The position numbers and the translations under genes are program-made. Positions 62,137 through 64,000 of a stretch of DNA of 64,000 nt are shown piece by piece (position 1 is the stretch's first letter; each line of letters opens with the position of its first letter). Under the pieces are notes generated by a model, which ran no database searches, had not been told where the DNA came from, and saw nothing but the letters and a program-made list of their open reading frames with translations. The DNA is from Caenispirillum salinarum_A (GTDB lineage: Bacteria; Pseudomonadota; Alphaproteobacteria; Rhodospirillales; Rhodospirillaceae). Location of the stretch: NCBI RefSeq assembly GCF_044803115.1, contig NZ_CP085224.1, positions 3,844,001 through 3,908,000 on the forward strand, written 5' to 3'.

Positions 62137-63438
62137 ATGGACCAGATGGACGTGGCCTACGACCTGAACCGCGCGCTCAAGGGCACGCTGGCGCTGGTTC
62201 TGGCCGGCGGGCGCGGATCGCGGTTGATGGCGCTGACCGACGACGAGGCCAAGCCGGCCGTGCCGTTCGCCGGCAAGTTCCGGATCGTGGACTTTCCGCT
62301 GTCCAACTGCATCAACTCCGGCATCCGGCGCATCGCGGTCCCGACCCAATACAAGGCCCACACGCTGATCCGCCACATCCAGCGCGGCTGGTCCTTCTTC
62401 CGTGCGGAAATCAACGAGTTCGTGGAGCTGTGGCCGGCCCAGCAGCAGACCCGCGACGAAGCGTGGTATCGCGGCACGGCCGATGCCGTCTACCAGAACC
62501 TGGACACCATCCGCGCCCACGACCCCGACTACATCCTCATCCTGGCCGGCGACCACGTCTACCGCCAGGACTACAGCCGCATGCTGGCCCACCACCTGGA
62601 AACCGGCGCCGACGTCACCGTTTCCTGCGTCGAAGTGCCGCTGGAGCAGGCCAAGGGCTTCGGCGTGGTCGATGCCGACGAGAACGACAACATCGTCGGC
62701 TTCCTGGAAAAGCCCGCCGATCCGCCGCACATGCCCGGCGACCCGACGCGGGCGTTCGCCTCCATGGGCATCTACATCTTCAACCGGCCGTTCCTGGAGG
62801 ACCTGCTCGAAACCGACGCCGCCGACCCCACCTCGGCCCACGACTTCGGCAAGAACATCATTCCGGGGCTGATCGGCCGCTGCAAGCTGATCGCCCACCG
62901 CCTGTCGGACAGCGCCGTGCGCTCCACCCCCGACGCCGAGCCCTACTGGCGCGACGTCGGCACCGTGGACGCCTACTGGGAAGCCAACCTCGACCTGGTG
63001 AACGTCACCCCGGAACTGGACCTCTACGACCAGGGCTGGCCCATCTGGACCTATCAGGAGCAACTGCCGTCCGCCAAGTTCGTCTTCGACAACGAGGACC
63101 GGCGCGGCATGGCCGTGGACAGCCTGGTTTCCGGCGGCTGCATCATCTCCGGCGCGACGGTGCGGGGCTCGCTGCTGTTCTCCAACGTGCGCGTGAACAG
63201 CTATTCGACGATGGAGAACACGGTGGTGCTGCCGGGCACCGACATCGGCCGCAACTGCCGCATCCGCAACGCCATCATCGGAAACAACTGTCGCGTGCCG
63301 GAGGGGCTGGTGGTCGGCGAGGACCGCACGCTCGACGCCCGTCGCTTCCATGTGACGGAGCGGGGCGTGACGCTGATTACGCAGCGGATGCTCGAGGCAC
63401 TTGAAAGCCCGGCGCCGCGATCGGTGGAGCCGGCCTGA
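62137..63438 (+). CDS. glgC: glucose-1-phosphate adenylyltransferase
   Basis: A 433-residue enzyme making ADP-glucose from glucose-1-phosphate and ATP, the control point of glycogen synthesis. GTLALVLAGGRGSRLMALTD, KPAVPFAGKFRIVDFPLSNC, ILAGDHVYRQDYSRML, VGFLEKPADPP and the left-handed beta-helix C-terminus (SNVRVNSYSTMENTVVLPGT) are present. The ribosome binding site GGAGG at 62126-62130 decides the start: an ATG at 62131 touches it, while ATG 62137 lies 6 bases away and is used. Confidence 0.96.
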   Translation: MDQMDVAYDLNRALKGTLALVLAGGRGSRLMALTDDEAKPAVPFAGKFRIVDFPLSNCINSGIRRIAVPTQYKAHTLIRHIQRGWSFFRAEINEFVELWPAQQQTRDEAWYRGTADAVYQNLDTIRAHDPDYILILAGDHVYRQDYSRMLAHHLETGADVTVSCVEVPLEQAKGFGVVDADENDNIVGFLEKPADPPHMPGDPTRAFASMGIYIFNRPFLEDLLETDAADPTSAHDFGKNIIPGLIGRCKLIAHRLSDSAVRSTPDAEPYWRDVGTVDAYWEANLDLVNVTPELDLYDQGWPIWTYQEQLPSAKFVFDNEDRRGMAVDSLVSGGCIISGATVRGSLLFSNVRVNSYSTMENTVVLPGTDIGRNCRIRNAIIGNNCRVPEGLVVGEDRTLDARRFHVTERGVTLITQRMLEALESPAPRSVEPA

Positions 63439-63483
63439 CAGCCGGCGGTGATGCGAGGAAGGCACGGCCTCCCTCGGGGAGTT

Positions 63484-63650
63484 GGGGAGCGGGTTTTCGC
63501 TGGGGCGACGGGTTCTTCGGCGGCCCAACTCCACCTACGAAGCTCGCATTTGCATCCGCCGCCGGCAGCCAGCGCAACCCTCCAACTCCGCAAAAACTGG
63601 GAGGTTTGGAGGGCTGGGCCCTCCAAGCGGGCGCGGGCGGCAGCCCGCCC
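63484..63650. repeat. GC-rich palindromic intergenic element, copy 2 (plus orientation)
   Basis: This gap between the convergent ends of glgC and the HD-domain gene contains GCGGGTTTTCGC at 63489-63500. It also has TTGGAGGGC-N3-GCCCTCCAA at 63606-63626 and GCGGGC-N4-GCCCGC at 63633-63648. GGTTTGG...CTGG...CCAAGCG...GGCAGC is shared with the element at 39980-40160 on the other strand. No gene is visible. Confidence 0.5.
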
Positions 63651-63677
63651 GGCGTCAGCCGAAAAAGCCACCCGGCC

Positions 63678-64000
63678 TCAGCCGAAGCTGCCCTCGCGAT
63701 CCGTCCGCTCGTACAGCCGGGTAATGAGCGCGTCGAACACCGGATCGACACCACGCGGAAAGTCGGTCCTCCGCCGGGTGTCTTCCTTGCCGACGCCGTT
63801 CTCGCGCCATGCCCGGCCGCCGGAGATGGCGTTCTGCATGAAGCCCTGGAAGTTGTCGCAGGCCTTGGCGAAGCGCGCCTCGGGCGTTTGCCGGGCCTCG
63901 AACTCCTCCCACAGCGCGCGGAACCGTTTGCCCAGGTCTTCGGGCAGCGTGCCGAAGATCTTATCGGCGGCCGCCTGCTCGCGCTCGTCCTGGCCCTCGA
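63678..64000 (-). CDS. HD-domain protein (YfbR/HDDC2-like), 3' part
   Basis: The C-terminal 106 residues of a gene that enters from the right edge; the stop is TGA at 63680-63678. The end LWEEFEARQTPEARFAKACD, then FQGFMQNAISGGRAWRENGV, matches the C-terminal part of HD-domain phosphohydrolases of the YfbR/HDDC2 type, which remove phosphate from deoxynucleoside monophosphates. The His-Asp metal residues lie outside the window. The last residues are LYERTDREGSFG. Confidence 0.7.
   Translation of the reverse strand, partial: EGQDEREQAAADKIFGTLPEDLGKRFRALWEEFEARQTPEARFAKACDNFQGFMQNAISGGRAWRENGVGKEDTRRRTDFPRGVDPVFDALITRLYERTDREGSFG

Overview
The window looks like chromosome from an alphaproteobacterium, most likely a member of the Rhodospirillales. 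The sequence is very GC-rich. It carries an alphaproteobacterial-type rpoH, a stand-alone divK, a glnK-amtB pair behind a sigma-54/NtrC type promoter, a full gatCAB operon, many methyl-accepting receptors and a large glycogen gene set. The lineage call is inferred from gene content and protein style, not from a database search.

Layout. Bases 1-5554 are the right end of an integrated element abutting the 3' end of a tRNA-Ser(GCT) gene (5555-5646). Its core is a tightly coupled operon running from an AlpA-like regulator through small unknown genes to a DUF3987 replication-type protein and three further unknowns. From 5.7 to 16.9 kb come a YbaK/GST pair, oxyR divergent from dps, a chemoreceptor, a six-haem cytochrome, an acyl-CoA ligase, a second GST and a PadR-like regulator with a Fur-like box. 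From 17 to 28 kb come an ion-channel protein, small membrane proteins, two AEC transporters, gatCAB, ruvX and a NIT-domain chemoreceptor. From 28 to 40 kb lies a mostly co-directional housekeeping run: nudix, pyrB-pyrC-plsY-dprA-topA-rnr and an S41 protease. The 40-45 kb block is glgX-malQ with a DUF2934 protein. Next come cytochrome c, rpoH, glnK-amtB, a membrane desaturase-type protein, a one-domain cyclic-nucleotide-binding protein, purU and a Crp-type regulator. From 53.7 kb to the right edge are DUF423, divK, rpmG, a LysR/DUF1127 pair, a run of small stress-type proteins (DksA/TraR-like, ChaB, DUF4168), the glgC / glgA-glgP locus and the partial end of an HD-domain gene.

How the genes fit together. 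Two glycogen loci (glgX-malQ and glgC/glgA-glgP) cover synthesis of ADP-glucose and glucan, phosphorolysis, debranching and maltodextrin transfer; the branching enzyme glgB is not in the window. Nitrogen sensing is represented by glnK-amtB and possibly by the NIT-domain receptor. Oxidative and general stress are represented by oxyR/dps, rpoH, the GSTs and the small stress-type proteins.

The most unusual feature is the 450-bp gap after the Crp-type gene (53305-53754). It holds two tandem units, each made of a GTGA-N6-TCAC box, a -10-like hexamer at exactly the same spacing from it, a short pyrimidine-rich stretch and a strong intrinsic terminator, with no convincing reading frame. These look like two Crp-activated small RNA genes beside their own regulator. 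A second point of interest is the AlpA-DUF3987 element at tRNA-Ser, which resembles a phage satellite.
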